A stretch of 64,000 nucleotides of DNA from Rhodopirellula baltica SH 1 (GCF_000196115.1 NC_005027.1:1612001-1676000); one strand, 5' to 3'; numbered from the stretch's first letter, positions 1-8,042 are shown. The notes: a model not told the origin generated them from the sequence alone. Numbers and translations are program-made.

Positions 1-594
1 GCGAAATCCGGTTCATATCGCAGACCGTTCCCAAACTTCACCGAACAAGAGAACTTGGGAAAGGACGTTTTCCTTCGTCGAGCCAATTGTGCGTCTTGTC
101 ACATGAGCAACGCGTTGCCTTTCAACCCCCATCGTCCTGACGAACCGTACGATTCGTCGAAGCGACCGCCTCGACAAACAGCGTTCTTCACCATGACGAC
201 TCCAGCCGTCAACGGCGTCGATGCGGACACGGACGAGGTTGACTTGGGTGTGGGTGCGATCAGCAGTGCCGAAATGGATCGCGGGCGCTTCAAGTCTCCG
301 TCGCTTCGCAACGTTGAACTGACCGGACCGTTCATGCACGACGGACGATTCCATACGCTGGACCAAGTCGTCGAGCATTACAACTGGAGCATCAAGCCGC
401 ACCCGAACTTGGACGGACGACTGAAGAACTTTTCCGCCAATGGGATGGGGTTGCCCGAAGTGCCCAAGGTGGCTCTGGTCGCGTTCCTGAAAACGCTGAC
501 CGATCGCACGATTCTGACGGACGAAAAGTGGAGCGATCCATTCGTGCGGACTGGCTCGGACGATCCTCCGGGGCATTCCGCGACGGCCGAATAG
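1..594 (+). CDS. Di-haem cytochrome c peroxidase-like protein, C-terminal part
   Basis: The reading frame is open from the first base, so the gene begins before the window and only its last 197 codons are seen. A single CxxCH haem-binding motif (CASCH, bases 88-102) lies near the start of the visible part. A later stretch, FMHDGRFHTLDQVVEHYN, is typical of the second domain of di-haem cytochrome c peroxidase/MauG-family proteins. These are normally periplasmic, bind two c-type haems and reduce hydrogen peroxide or oxidise other substrates. The N-terminal haem and any export signal lie outside the window, so peroxidase activity itself cannot be judged. The frame ends at a TAG at 592-594. Confidence 0.85.
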   Translation, partial: AKSGSYRRPFPNFTEQENLGKDVFLRRANCASCHMSNALPFNPHRPDEPYDSSKRPPRQTAFFTMTTPAVNGVDADTDEVDLGVGAISSAEMDRGRFKSPSLRNVELTGPFMHDGRFHTLDQVVEHYNWSIKPHPNLDGRLKNFSANGMGLPEVPKVALVAFLKTLTDRTILTDEKWSDPFVRTGSDDPPGHSATAE

Positions 595-843
595 CGTCAG
601 CGCATTCTGGGGCCGTCCTCGTATCGACCACGTTGTGTGTTGCAAGGATTCCACTTCGTGTGGCGTTTTTACAACGTTGCAAGTGGTGCGTGGCGGCGAT
701 CCGGCGGATCTGTTTTTCGTAAGTCGCTCGTTGGCAGTGACTTGCGATGAAAACACTGGTGAGTGTGGCCTGACGGCGCGGCGTCTGCAATTCGGTATCG
801 GTTCGACCGCGGCGGTCTTCCGACTTGTTACCAGTGTCTCTGC

Positions 844-1722
844 ATGCACGTTGTTCAGCTAACCGAACTTGCTTCCGTCCTGGCCTATCATGGGCCAGCG
901 ATGCTGTTGCAGCGCCGACCGATTTCGCCTGAAGCGATTGCGCAGTACTGGTCTGCATCGAGAAATCGGTTGGACTTGTGGCATCAAGTCATGGCGAGAT
1001 TCAATCGCGTCAAATCAACCGGTGACTTCTACCGCATGCGATGCTGGTGGACGGACCACATGGGTGTGCTGGAAGAAATTCTGGCCAGCGAAGTGCTGAC
1101 ACGCGTGGTCGCCGCGATTGGCGACGGCATCGATCGGCGAAATGGAACGGACGAATGTTCGCCAATCACGCAAGCGATCCATTTGTCACACTTGGAAGCA
1201 CGCAACCGAGTCCAGTGGGCGATTCTGGATCGTCGCGGATGCAGCGTGACCGACGCGGTTCGGCTGAATCGATTGCGACGCGTCACCGAGCGATGGATCG
1301 ATGTCTTGGTCGGCAGCATCTCTGCCTACGATGCTGAATTAACGCGGTTCGGAATGGATCTCACCCGGACCCGGTCACACGCGACCGCCGCGAGAGAATG
1401 CAGCACGACGCCATCGCACGAAACAGTCGCTTGGCTGACTCGCGCCGCGATGACGGAAGGCTTCCAAAAGCATGTGGCTAAGCAAGCGTCCTTGCCGGCA
1501 GCGAATCAAGGTGTCGCTGACAGCGTCATGATGATGATGCGAGCGGACCTCTTCGACAGCATCGGGACGCTGAAGTCTTTGTGGATGCACCGCATCGAAA
1601 GCAAAGTCGACCAAACCGATCAGATGATCTCAGAGTTCTTGCGGCCTGACGTGAATGAGTCAACAACCGTCAACGCATACGAACAACTGCACGCAACCGC
1701 ACTGGCCCAATGGTTCCGCTAG
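844..1722 (+). CDS. Hypothetical protein, 292 residues
   Basis: I do not recognise this protein. The ATG at 844 is chosen over an upstream in-frame GTG at 763, because translation between them is rich in Cys/Arg and looks non-coding; the ATG at 901 is another option. The product is mixed-charge and mostly helical, with several Trp residues, a run of four Met near residue 220, and no signal peptide or membrane segment. It follows the peroxidase-like gene on the same strand after about 250 bp, so co-transcription is possible but not shown. It is the last ordinary gene before the distal end of the integron array. Confidence 0.6.
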   Translation: MHVVQLTELASVLAYHGPAMLLQRRPISPEAIAQYWSASRNRLDLWHQVMARFNRVKSTGDFYRMRCWWTDHMGVLEEILASEVLTRVVAAIGDGIDRRNGTDECSPITQAIHLSHLEARNRVQWAILDRRGCSVTDAVRLNRLRRVTERWIDVLVGSISAYDAELTRFGMDLTRTRSHATAARECSTTPSHETVAWLTRAAMTEGFQKHVAKQASLPAANQGVADSVMMMMRADLFDSIGTLKSLWMHRIESKVDQTDQMISEFLRPDVNESTTVNAYEQLHATALAQWFR

Positions 1723-1894
1723 ACAGGCAACTTGAGAGTTCTTCTTGCCAAGTCCACTGGAACGGGCCACACCAAACATAAGTGTGCATGTCCTAGGCCG
1801 CCGCACGCCGACAATCGGCATGCAAGCGAGAATTCGAGTCTCTGCCTGCATTTCATGCGTTCGTCCTGTGACTGAAAGCCACCGCTCTTCGCTG

Positions 1895-2347
1895 TCATGA
1901 CATTTCCCGGTCAGAGATTGGCAGCGACGGTTGAAGTTCGCGGATGGCCGCCAGGATCGCCCTCGCATCGGTGAAGCAATTGTCACGGATCACCCAAGGA
2001 TCGGAAAACCGATTGTGCAGCAGTATCAACTGGCGATCGCCAGACACCTGCAATTCCACGGATTCTATTTCGATAAACGAGACCAGGTTGGAAGTGGGCC
2101 AAAATAGTCCGTCCCCGAACCAAGCAATCGTGTCACGTTCAATGACAACTTTTGCACTCGGTCTGCTGACAGCGATGACGACCAAAGCAACCAAATGAAT
2201 CACCGCGAGCGGGTATGACATCCAAAGCTTCGTATCTGCCATGCCCATCAGAAACCAAACAACCGTCGAACATCCGAAAACCGCCAATCCGACGTAAAAA
2301 CGCAGCTTGCTTGCGGGGCGTTCAATGCAGAAGCGAGCAGCATCCAT
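1895..2347 (-). CDS. Small membrane protein, possible distal cassette gene
   Basis: The product is a 150-residue protein of unknown function. The ATG at 2347 is preferred over a TTG at 2395. Two hydrophobic segments occupy about residues 14-60, near FYVGLAVFGCSTVVWFLMG and YPLAVIHLVALVVIAV. A mostly polar C-terminal domain of about 85 residues (starting near KVVIERDTIAWFG) follows. The two-helix-plus-globular layout recalls small PH-like membrane proteins, but this is only a shape resemblance. It lies on the minus strand like the cassette genes, and a GTTCGTC boundary-like sequence sits just to its left near 1861. No clean attC is visible, so membership of the array is inference. Confidence 0.6.
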   Translation of the reverse strand: MDAARFCIERPASKLRFYVGLAVFGCSTVVWFLMGMADTKLWMSYPLAVIHLVALVVIAVSRPSAKVVIERDTIAWFGDGLFWPTSNLVSFIEIESVELQVSGDRQLILLHNRFSDPWVIRDNCFTDARAILAAIRELQPSLPISDREMS

Positions 2348-2448
2348 TTGGAGATCAAAAATGGTGGTGTTGCGGCAAATCGTTTTGATTGTCAAAGACG
2401 AGATAACTGCGAATTCGGCACATCACCTTGTTCGTCTCTGCTTTGCTA

Positions 2449-3093
2449 TCACCAAAACGCGTTGAAACCCATGCAAAGAACCACAGCAGACCCGACAAAC
2501 TGTGGAAGATAGCGTTTGTCCAGCGTTCGAGCGAATGCCCATCCAGTAGCCGCCGTGCCGATGAGTCCCGGCATGAAAAGCATCTGCGGACAGTCCTCGA
2601 ATCCGATCGGGGATAGCCAGTGGTAGCCAAGCATCAGCGAACCCGATATCGGCCAAATCCAAAACCAGTAAACGAGAAACTTCCGTTGCTCGATTCGGGA
2701 TCGTCTCGCAAATACTCCCGGACCATGTGTTCGTGATCCTTCCACGATTTGCTTACCGCAAGAGTTGCAGCACCTTGTCGCAGCCAATCGCTTCATGGAC
2801 CGGGATAGGTCCGTGTTGCAGTTGGGGCACATCAGTGCGTAGCGTTTGGATCTGTGTTCACCCCAAATCAACGCGGTGAGAAAGAATCCAACTGAAGGAA
2901 GGATCAACACGAATGGCAGAATGTCAGCGGTCGTTTCACTAAAGTTTTGCCTCGCGGCAGCCACCAAAGAGTCCCGCCACGCGGCGACCACCGCAAAATA
3001 TGCGAGCATGACCGCAACACCGACGGACGCAGCGAGGACCATCGTCCACATGCGTTTCTTCGACAAGTCGTTGATGTCTGCGGTAGATAGCAT
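2449..3093 (-). CDS. Zinc-ribbon membrane protein
   Basis: Two hydrophobic segments at about residues 15-40 and 60-80 precede a zinc-ribbon-like pair of motifs, CPNC and CNSC, about 25 residues apart. Two or three further membrane segments follow in the second half. The ATG at 3093 is chosen because the alternative starts at 3117 and 3129 lie inside an inverted-repeat element (3095-3212) that appears to have inserted right against the 5' end. That insertion may have replaced the natural ribosome-binding site and promoter. It lies on the minus strand in the distal, decayed part of the cassette array. Function unknown. Confidence 0.62.
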   Translation of the reverse strand: MLSTADINDLSKKRMWTMVLAASVGVAVMLAYFAVVAAWRDSLVAAARQNFSETTADILPFVLILPSVGFFLTALIWGEHRSKRYALMCPNCNTDLSRSMKRLAATRCCNSCGKQIVEGSRTHGPGVFARRSRIEQRKFLVYWFWIWPISGSLMLGYHWLSPIGFEDCPQMLFMPGLIGTAATGWAFARTLDKRYLPQFVGSAVVLCMGFNAFW

Positions 3094-3094
3094 A

Positions 3095-3212
3095 ACAGGC
3101 TGTTGATTTAGTCGCATACCGAATGACAATCATTAGCCGTTGGGCGTTAGCCCCGGTTGGCGTCTAATCAACCGCCGCTAACGCGGTGCGGCTCAATAAA
3201 TCAACAGCCTGT
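3095..3212. repeat. MITE-like element with 16-bp perfect terminal inverted repeats
   Basis: Bases 3095-3110 (ACAGGCTGTTGATTTA) are perfectly inverted at 3197-3212, bounding a 118-bp segment without coding potential. The ends resemble those of DDE transposase insertion sequences, so a miniature non-autonomous element is the best reading. No target duplication is obvious. It abuts the start codon of the zinc-ribbon membrane protein gene, and sits where the distal attC sites of the integron become unrecognisable. Confidence 0.6.
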
Positions 3213-3227
3213 CGAAACGATCTGATC

Positions 3228-3441
3228 TCGATTCCGACGAATGATCGCGATGACCGAGGCTCGTCCGTGGATCTGTAACCGCCACGCCGCGTGGCATCGA
3301 AGCAGGTCGGCAAGAATGAATGGTGAGTCTGCAAACGTGCTTTGAAGTTGTCCGGCAGGATTAAGTGGGATGTGAACGCCAGCAAGGTTGGAATGCGAAG
3401 CAGTACTACGCTACCGCTACGCGTGCATGTCATGGTTGTCC
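3228..3441 (-). other. Degenerate attC region of the cassette carrying the gene at 3430-3828
   Basis: The right end (GTGCATGTCATGGTTGTCC, ending 3441) matches the right arm and R'' boundary of the clear attC sites. Its GTTGTCCGCC agrees at 8 of 10 positions with the complement of that cassette's own far boundary at 3833-3844. A left-end-like sequence begins near 3228 but has no matching inner stem, so the site looks decayed or rearranged, possibly with remains of two sites. Confidence 0.4.
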
Positions 3442-3828
3442 GCCAATCACACCCGGTCGCGGAGGGCCGAGTTTTGGAGGCAACGCGGTGCCGCCGAGTA
3501 ACGAGTCAGAAAGGTACGAAAGCACGTACCGCAAATCAGCCTGATCGCAGAAGTACGCATCAATGAGCCCCGGAGTCGTCCAAGGCGAGGTATTGAACCC
3601 ATCCTCGATATCGTTGTACCAAACCACCGTTTGGCCGAAAATGGCGACGACCCAAAACCCACCGCCGAGGTCACCCCATGGGTGAAGTTGCCATTTGACT
3701 GGTTGAATGCGAATCGCGTCCCAAAGACGTTTGGCCGATGCGTTGTGTTGAGGGGTTTCGTCGGCAATCAGTTTAAGCAAATCTGTTTCGCTGATTGGGG
3801 TCCAATCTACGGTCTCATATGCGGTCAT
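3430..3828 (-). CDS. Hypothetical cassette protein, 132 residues
   Basis: The frame starts at ATG 3828 and stops at TGA 3430-3432, inside the R'' end of its attC, a typical cassette arrangement. The product is soluble, with no signal peptide, and is rich in Trp, Gly and Asp in its middle (WQLHPWGDLGGGFWVVAIFG). I do not recognise the family. Only about 10 bases separate its start codon from the neighbouring attC, leaving no room for its own promoter. Expression probably depends on transcription from upstream cassettes or attI. Confidence 0.65.
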   Translation of the reverse strand: MTAYETVDWTPISETDLLKLIADETPQHNASAKRLWDAIRIQPVKWQLHPWGDLGGGFWVVAIFGQTVVWYNDIEDGFNTSPWTTPGLIDAYFCDQADLRYVLSYLSDSLLGGTALPPKLGPPRPGVIGGQP

Positions 3829-3837
3829 GATTCAGTC

Positions 3838-3928
3838 GGATAACGTTGGCCATCAGCGGGTGGCGACGAGAGATTCAACCATTGCCAAAACGCCTGACAC
3901 GCCACTCCGTTGAATGGCTTGGTTATTC
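3838..3928 (-). other. attC site 13
   Basis: The left boundary is ATAAC and the right boundary GTTATTC. The inner arms 3851-3865 and 3900-3916 pair around GTGGCG/CGCCAC, with the right arm longer by about two bases. The stop codon of the gene at 3923-4498 lies within the right boundary. GTTATTCG matches the complement of this cassette's other end at 4523-4530. Confidence 0.8.
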
Positions 3929-4498
3929 GTTGTTCAGCTTTGTGTGGATTCGAGCATGCTCAGCCCTGAAGTACATCGCTGTAGCAGCAAGGTAGACCGG
4001 CAAAAGTAGCAAGTACGGGAATGCAAAGTGAGTGCGAAAATACGCCTTGCGGTACCAGAGCAGATGCCAGTCGTGCACCGCGAACCAGGAAAAGACTGCC
4101 ATGCAGCTGCCGACCACAAGAATGGAAGACAAAACTAGACCGGTCATTTGGATCGCAAGTGGCCAATTGGTCGGAAACTTGGCTATGAACTTGTACGCGA
4201 ACGTACGCCTAGGGTATTCCGCGCCGAAGTAGTTGAGCGACGCGAATGCCCATGTGTCATCAACGTTCGACGGCATCTTGCAATCAACCGGATGCCGCCA
4301 CCAATAATACGTCATAAGAGATACCGCAGCGACAATTGCAATGTTCAACGCGATGATCTCTGGAAAGTCCAAAGAAGCCATTGCTGGGTTGCCTTCAAGT
4401 GCGAGATCAGGTGTAAAGGCGTACGTCGTTCCTATGTCCGCCGCCCGAGCAATGGTTGGAGCGACAATGGACGCGATGAAGATCAATGTCCGATTCAT
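3923..4498 (-). CDS. Small membrane cassette protein, 191 residues
   Basis: ATG 4498 is chosen because it begins a convincing signal or membrane leader (MNRTLIFIASIVAPTIARAA); the frame stays open upstream but reads into the attC. Further hydrophobic segments lie around residues 45-65, 115-140 and 155-175, so the protein is probably a polytopic inner-membrane protein. Its TAA stop overlaps the R'' boundary of attC 13. No family is recognised. It is the only gene in its cassette (3845-4529). Confidence 0.68.
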   Translation of the reverse strand: MNRTLIFIASIVAPTIARAADIGTTYAFTPDLALEGNPAMASLDFPEIIALNIAIVAAVSLMTYYWWRHPVDCKMPSNVDDTWAFASLNYFGAEYPRRTFAYKFIAKFPTNWPLAIQMTGLVLSSILVVGSCMAVFSWFAVHDWHLLWYRKAYFRTHFAFPYLLLLPVYLAATAMYFRAEHARIHTKLNNE

Positions 4499-4523
4499 AC
4501 TTTGTCTCAAGAGGGTCCCAGTC

Positions 4524-4613
4524 GAATAACGACAGGGTTCACCAAGCCGCGGTGAACGAGTCTCAATTGGAAACCGCTCGGCTCCGCGGCTTTGGTGCAA
4601 CACTTTGTTCGTC
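4524..4613 (-). other. attC site 12
   Basis: The left boundary is AATAAC and the right boundary TGTTCGTC. Inner arms TTCACCAAGCCGCGG and CCGCGGCTTTGGTGCAA pair almost fully, with two extra bases in the right arm. The 11 bases GTTCGTCAGTT at its right end reappear as the complement at 5984-5994, the longest boundary match in the array. It terminates the GH16 cassette. Confidence 0.85.
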
Positions 4614-4645
4614 AGTTAGTGGTTCGCATCGAATGGTGGACAAAT

Positions 4646-5944
4646 TCATGGCTGTTCGGCCTCTACTAACGAGATGTCGTCGATGAAAGCCTTTTGATCT
4701 TGAGGATTGTTCGTAAAAAATATGATTGCCTTTGATGCCTCTGGGCCTGTTCGGAATTGAAGGCTCTTTTGATGAAAATACGGGAAGAAGAATCTTGCCT
4801 TGGTTTCTTCGCCTCCATAACTTCGAACCCCTAAGTAAGCGTTGTACCACAAGTCTTTTCCATTTGTTTTTGGCGAACTTACCCAACCCGAAAGTATATA
4901 GGTTGTATTTGGTTTTACGGGCACCGTCTGGTGGATCGTCCCACTCGATTCCATGACTGCGGAACCACGCCCTGAACGTACGTCTTCGCCAGCCACCGCT
5001 GATCCTTGCCACCCAATCAAACCCTCTTCAAATCCAGGATTGCTAATGAGGTTGGGTCGCAATACCCACCTTAGCGCCTTGCTGCTCTGCCAGATCCGGC
5101 AGTAGTCAATTACAAACTGTTGGCCATCGCCAAAATCACTTGCTTTCAAAAATTCGGGCCTTACCTCCCAATCGAACGTTTCCGAATCTATCCAAACTTT
5201 TTGTTCATCTGTGGCAACCCAATTGTCCCCCATTTCATCTTTGGTTACACAATTTACTAAGATACCATCCACGTATATTTTGACGAAATCTTCGGCCCAA
5301 TGGAGACCATAGATATGAAAATCATCAGCGACCCGGAAGTCGAGCTGATGATCGTTCGTCCAAATTCGCTTACCAAATGTCAAAGACCCTTTTCGCCAGT
5401 CATGGAACGACGTGTGAAAACGTTTGGATGAAAAAGCGTCGTTGGGCTTCTCCCCAAAGTGCTCAAACACATCGATTTCACCACCATGGCCAGTCGTCCA
5501 GAACGAACTTGAAATTGGTCCGTCAGCCGCTTTGCATCTCATTTCCATGTACCCGTATTTAAACCTGGCCTTGCTTACGACGCAGGCTGTGGTCACCGGT
5601 GCAGGCTGGCCATATTTGAACCCATTGCTCCCAGCCGTCTTTGAAAACTGAAAGTCAGGGTCCCATCTTGAGGTCAATGTCAAATGTCCACCGCCGACGA
5701 AGACGTTTGCGGAATCGTATTGAGAAGGAGCTCTGCCTTTCCACTCGCCGTAATAATTTCCGTTGAGCCCAAGATTGTCCCACTTGTCGAGATTTAGAAC
5801 ACTCCCATCGAACTCATCGCTGACAGATGTATTCAGCACCCATTCGCCATCGTTAGTCGGATCGGAAAAAGGATGCTCTTGTGCAGCCAACGGATTTCCT
5901 TGCGCCAACACAAAGCAGAGAACGGTGCAAAGGTGTTTAATCAT
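4646..5944 (-). CDS. Secreted GH16-family glycoside hydrolase with C-terminal carbohydrate-binding-like domain
   Basis: The 432-residue product has a signal peptide (residues 1-21, ending LAAQ) and a GH16-type catalytic domain (about 35-290). The ExDxxE active-site motif is intact: Glu156 (nucleophile), Asp158, Glu161 (acid/base), in GGEIDVFEHFG. A C-terminal domain (about 297-430), starting NLISNPGFEEG and ending AFIDDISLVEAE, looks like a CBM4/9-type carbohydrate-binding module. GH16 enzymes include beta-agarases, porphyranases, kappa-carrageenases and laminarinases that cleave algal galactans or glucans outside the cell; which one this is cannot be read here. It is the sole gene of a 1.46-kb cassette bounded by attC 12 and attC 11. 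That is an unusually long and clearly adaptive cargo gene for an integron cassette. Confidence 0.88.
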   Translation of the reverse strand: MIKHLCTVLCFVLAQGNPLAAQEHPFSDPTNDGEWVLNTSVSDEFDGSVLNLDKWDNLGLNGNYYGEWKGRAPSQYDSANVFVGGGHLTLTSRWDPDFQFSKTAGSNGFKYGQPAPVTTACVVSKARFKYGYMEMRCKAADGPISSSFWTTGHGGEIDVFEHFGEKPNDAFSSKRFHTSFHDWRKGSLTFGKRIWTNDHQLDFRVADDFHIYGLHWAEDFVKIYVDGILVNCVTKDEMGDNWVATDEQKVWIDSETFDWEVRPEFLKASDFGDGQQFVIDYCRIWQSSKALRWVLRPNLISNPGFEEGLIGWQGSAVAGEDVRSGRGSAVMESSGTIHQTVPVKPNTTYILSGWVSSPKTNGKDLWYNAYLGVRSYGGEETKARFFFPYFHQKSLQFRTGPEASKAIIFFTNNPQDQKAFIDDISLVEAEQP

Positions 5945-5987
5945 AAAATCTCGTTTAGATCTGGACTGCGGCTAGGGTACGCAAACT

Positions 5988-6077
5988 GACGAACGGGAAG
6001 CATCTGCGGGTGGCGGAAACGGGATCTCCACTTGTTGTAGGTCTCCACCGCCACTCCGCAGCATGCATTGGTTATTG
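5988..6077 (-). other. attC site 11 (duplicated cassette, copy 1)
   Basis: The left boundary is GACGAAC and the right boundary GTTATTG. The arm CATCTGCGGGTGGCGG pairs with the right arm containing CCGCCACTCCGCAG plus extra bases. GTTATTGCG recurs as the complement at 6422-6430, the far end of the same cassette. It differs from copy 2 only within the loop and left arm. Confidence 0.85.
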
Positions 6078-6431
6078 CGTGCGCGGCGGAATGGCCGGGC
6101 ACCGTCAGATGATGTGAAATTGTACGACAGGCCGGATGGCGAAACAACGAAGCTGGAATTGATGCAAAGCCAACCAAGCCGAGAAGATGACCTGTGATGG
6201 AATGATCGAGTGGCGTTGCGAATGCAATGATGGGTGACTGGTGATTGCCGATCAACCGTGAACCCAACAAAAGAAGCTTGAGAACCAACTCGGGTGCCGA
6301 TGCTCAACTCCGCGTTCCAACCAGCACTTTCCTGCCAACAATTCGCGATCAACCAAAGGACGCGATGCAAGGCATCCATGTGCGAAGCGGTTCAGCACAA
6401 TCGAGCAGTCAACCAATTCGTCGCAATAACG
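5990..6431. repeat. Duplicated cassette, copy 1
   Basis: This 442-bp segment recurs at 8582-9024. Bases 6041-6431 and 8634-9024 appear identical by eye (391 bp); the few differences lie in the attC loop. The repeat ends fall at the predicted recombination points, so it is one cassette present twice, not a random duplication. No convincing minus-strand gene is present: the frame that would stop in the R'' boundary is closed just upstream by TGA. The longer frames (start ATG 6379 or GTG 6288) run through the attC into the next cassette. Confidence 0.85.
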
Positions 6432-6513
6432 TCACCGATCACGGGGCGGCGACGAAAGATTCTCAATTTCAATGTCGTTGACTTCGCCGCTCCCGTGCAT
6501 CGGATGGTTCGTC
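6424..6513 (-). other. attC site 10
   Basis: The left boundary is AATAAC and the right boundary GGTTCGTC. ATCACGGGGCGGCG pairs with CGCCGCTCCCGTGCAT, the right arm being longer by two bases. GTTCGTCA at the right matches the complement of the cassette's other end at 6959-6966. It terminates the cassette carrying the gene at 6539-6907. Confidence 0.85.
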
Positions 6514-6538
6514 ACGTTTTCAATCTCAGGTCCAGGTG

Positions 6539-6907
6539 TCATCGCCGAATCTTCCCAGCCCCAAAGCTAAAGTATGGCCCGTAAACCGCAACCTTACCGC
6601 GTCGAGCAGTTACATCATACATTCCGTAATCAAAGTGCTGTACTCCGAGCAGCACGTCCACGAACGTGCGGTTGAAGGCCTTGAGTTCGACCCCTGAATT
6701 GCGTTCGTCAGATGCGAAAAACCGAATTCGTTCAATCTGTTCATCGAGGGTGTCGAAATCGACAATGATCCTGTCCGTAGGGACGTCTGGGTTTGCAACA
6801 AACGACGAGGCGGTCATCATCGGCCAACGAATCCAGCACAAGGCCATCGCCACGACCGTAGCGGCAAACAGCATGGTTCGAGTACTAAATCGGAGATATT
6901 TTCTCAT
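6539..6907 (-). CDS. Membrane-anchored cassette protein with planctomycete-type leader
   Basis: The product is 122 residues, starting at ATG 6907. The N-terminus (MRKYLRFSTRTMLFAATVVAMALCWI) is of the 'RFSxRTxLxxxT' type very common in planctomycete membrane proteins, giving one membrane anchor at about residues 10-30. A polar domain of about 90 residues without a recognised motif follows. The leader suggests the cassette was assembled from planctomycete genes, not imported from a distant phylum. It is the only gene of its cassette, between attC 10 and attC 9. Confidence 0.7.
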   Translation of the reverse strand: MRKYLRFSTRTMLFAATVVAMALCWIRWPMMTASSFVANPDVPTDRIIVDFDTLDEQIERIRFFASDERNSGVELKAFNRTFVDVLLGVQHFDYGMYDVTARRGKVAVYGPYFSFGAGKIRR

Positions 6908-6959
6908 TGAATCCGTTCATGGAAAGTAGCGAGGTTCGATTCGGAATCCTGCCCTTGTT

Positions 6960-7050
6960 GACGAACGGCCGCGTTCACCGAGCGGCGGGAGAGATTCTTC
7001 CATTTCACTAAACCGCACCACCGCCGCTTCGGTGCAACGCATGGTTCGTC
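6960..7050 (-). other. attC site 9
   Basis: The left boundary is GACGAAC and the right boundary GGTTCGTC. TTCACCGAGCGGCGG pairs with CCGCCGCTTCGGTGCAA, with extra bases on the right arm. GTTCGTCG at the right matches the complement at 7505-7512. It terminates the cassette with the gene at 7062-7400. Confidence 0.85.
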
Positions 7051-7061
7051 GCGATATTGGG

Positions 7062-7400
7062 CTAGGTGTTGGTCAACGCTCTGTATTTGGTTCTAGCATA
7101 GGCAAACCGACGATAGCCTGCAATCAACAGTAGGATTGCGAGAACCGACGCGCCGCCGATCCAAATCACGAACCATTGCATTTGAGTTTTTGGCCAATCC
7201 GGGTCAGCGTAGGGGCCGCGGTCCGTAAGGTCCGGAAAAGCGCGGCGAAGATCAAACGCGGAGAAAATAAACCAGAGTGCCACAAATCCCGCGATTGATC
7301 CAATCAACAGCAAGACCAGACCTTGTATGCGCATTTGACGCACGCGGTCGTCACGTTCAACATCCGTAGACGCACGCGAGGGGGCGTAAGGATTGGTCAT
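7062..7400 (-). CDS. Small two-helix membrane cassette protein of the 'NPY' type
   Basis: The product is 112 residues, ATG 7400. It begins MTNPYAPS, an N-terminal motif shared by many short planctomycete membrane proteins (another example lies at 39271-39600, outside the array). Two hydrophobic helices lie at about residues 27-47 and 78-98. No catalytic motif is visible and the function is unknown. The stop lies about 12 bp from the attC boundary, as usual for a compact cassette. Confidence 0.7.
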   Translation of the reverse strand: MTNPYAPSRASTDVERDDRVRQMRIQGLVLLLIGSIAGFVALWFIFSAFDLRRAFPDLTDRGPYADPDWPKTQMQWFVIWIGGASVLAILLLIAGYRRFAYARTKYRALTNT

Positions 7401-7505
7401 CGCACACCATGTCGTTCTTGGCTAGGGTCAGTGACGGTAGGGAACTTGTTGCCGATCAGTTGGACGCCGAGAACGAATGCGTGCCAAACAGAATCAAACA
7501 TTCAC

Positions 7506-7595
7506 GACGAACGGTATCGATCACGTGGTCGCCACGGACGATCAACCACTTCAAAAAGCTAAACGAGGCGACTCACGTGCATCGAATGGTTCCGC
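7506..7595 (-). other. attC site 8
   Basis: The left boundary is GACGAAC and the right boundary GGTTCCGC. ATCACGTGGTCGCC pairs with GGCGACTCACGTGCAT. GTTCCGC matches the complement at 7952-7958. It belongs to a cassette in which no gene is recognised. Confidence 0.82.
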
Positions 7596-7951
7596 TTTTA
7601 CGGTGGGCGACGCTTTGAGTCTCGAACGCCGTTGGCTTGATGGTAACACTGTCAACACGCCGTGGGTCAATCCGTCCCGCCATTTTCAGTCGGCACTTCG
7701 AGCATTGCAATATTGCAGGCGTTGGTTGTCAGTCGCCGCCAATATTGGCAGCGGTTGGCGATGTCCGGCATCAGCCGTCAAGTCGGTCGGCAGCGTGTCG
7801 TCATTTGATCTGCGGTTTGCGAGCCAGACGAGCTTCACGTCAGTTCAAGTCTCGTTTCGAGAAACGAATGATCAATGTCTGCGCCATCATTCGAGCACAA
7901 GCTCGGGCATTGGAGTTCGAGCATTGTCAATCACGAGTGTTGGTCTTCGTT
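7596..7951. other. ORF-less cassette body
   Basis: About 356 bp between attC 8 and attC 7 carry no minus-strand frame of useful length. Plus-strand frames here run through both flanking attC sites and have improbable composition. Cassettes lacking a gene are known in large integrons and may carry promoters, small RNAs or small peptides; none of these can be shown here. Confidence 0.55.
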
Positions 7952-8042
7952 GCGGAACGACCGCGATAACCGAGTCGCGGCGATTGGTTTTCCATTGTCA
8001 ACAATGACGACTCCGCGACTTCGGTTCATCGCATGGTTCGCC
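7952..8042 (-). other. attC site 7
   Basis: The left boundary is CGGAAC and the right boundary GGTTCGCC. ATAACCGAGTCGCGG pairs with CCGCGACTTCGGTTCAT. GTTCGCCA matches the complement at 8579-8586. It terminates the cassette with the gene at 8056-8568. Confidence 0.83.

Noticed and set aside
7477-8007. A 176-codon plus-strand frame across the ORF-less cassette
   Set aside because: It runs through two attC sites and against cassette orientation; composition looks like antisense noise.
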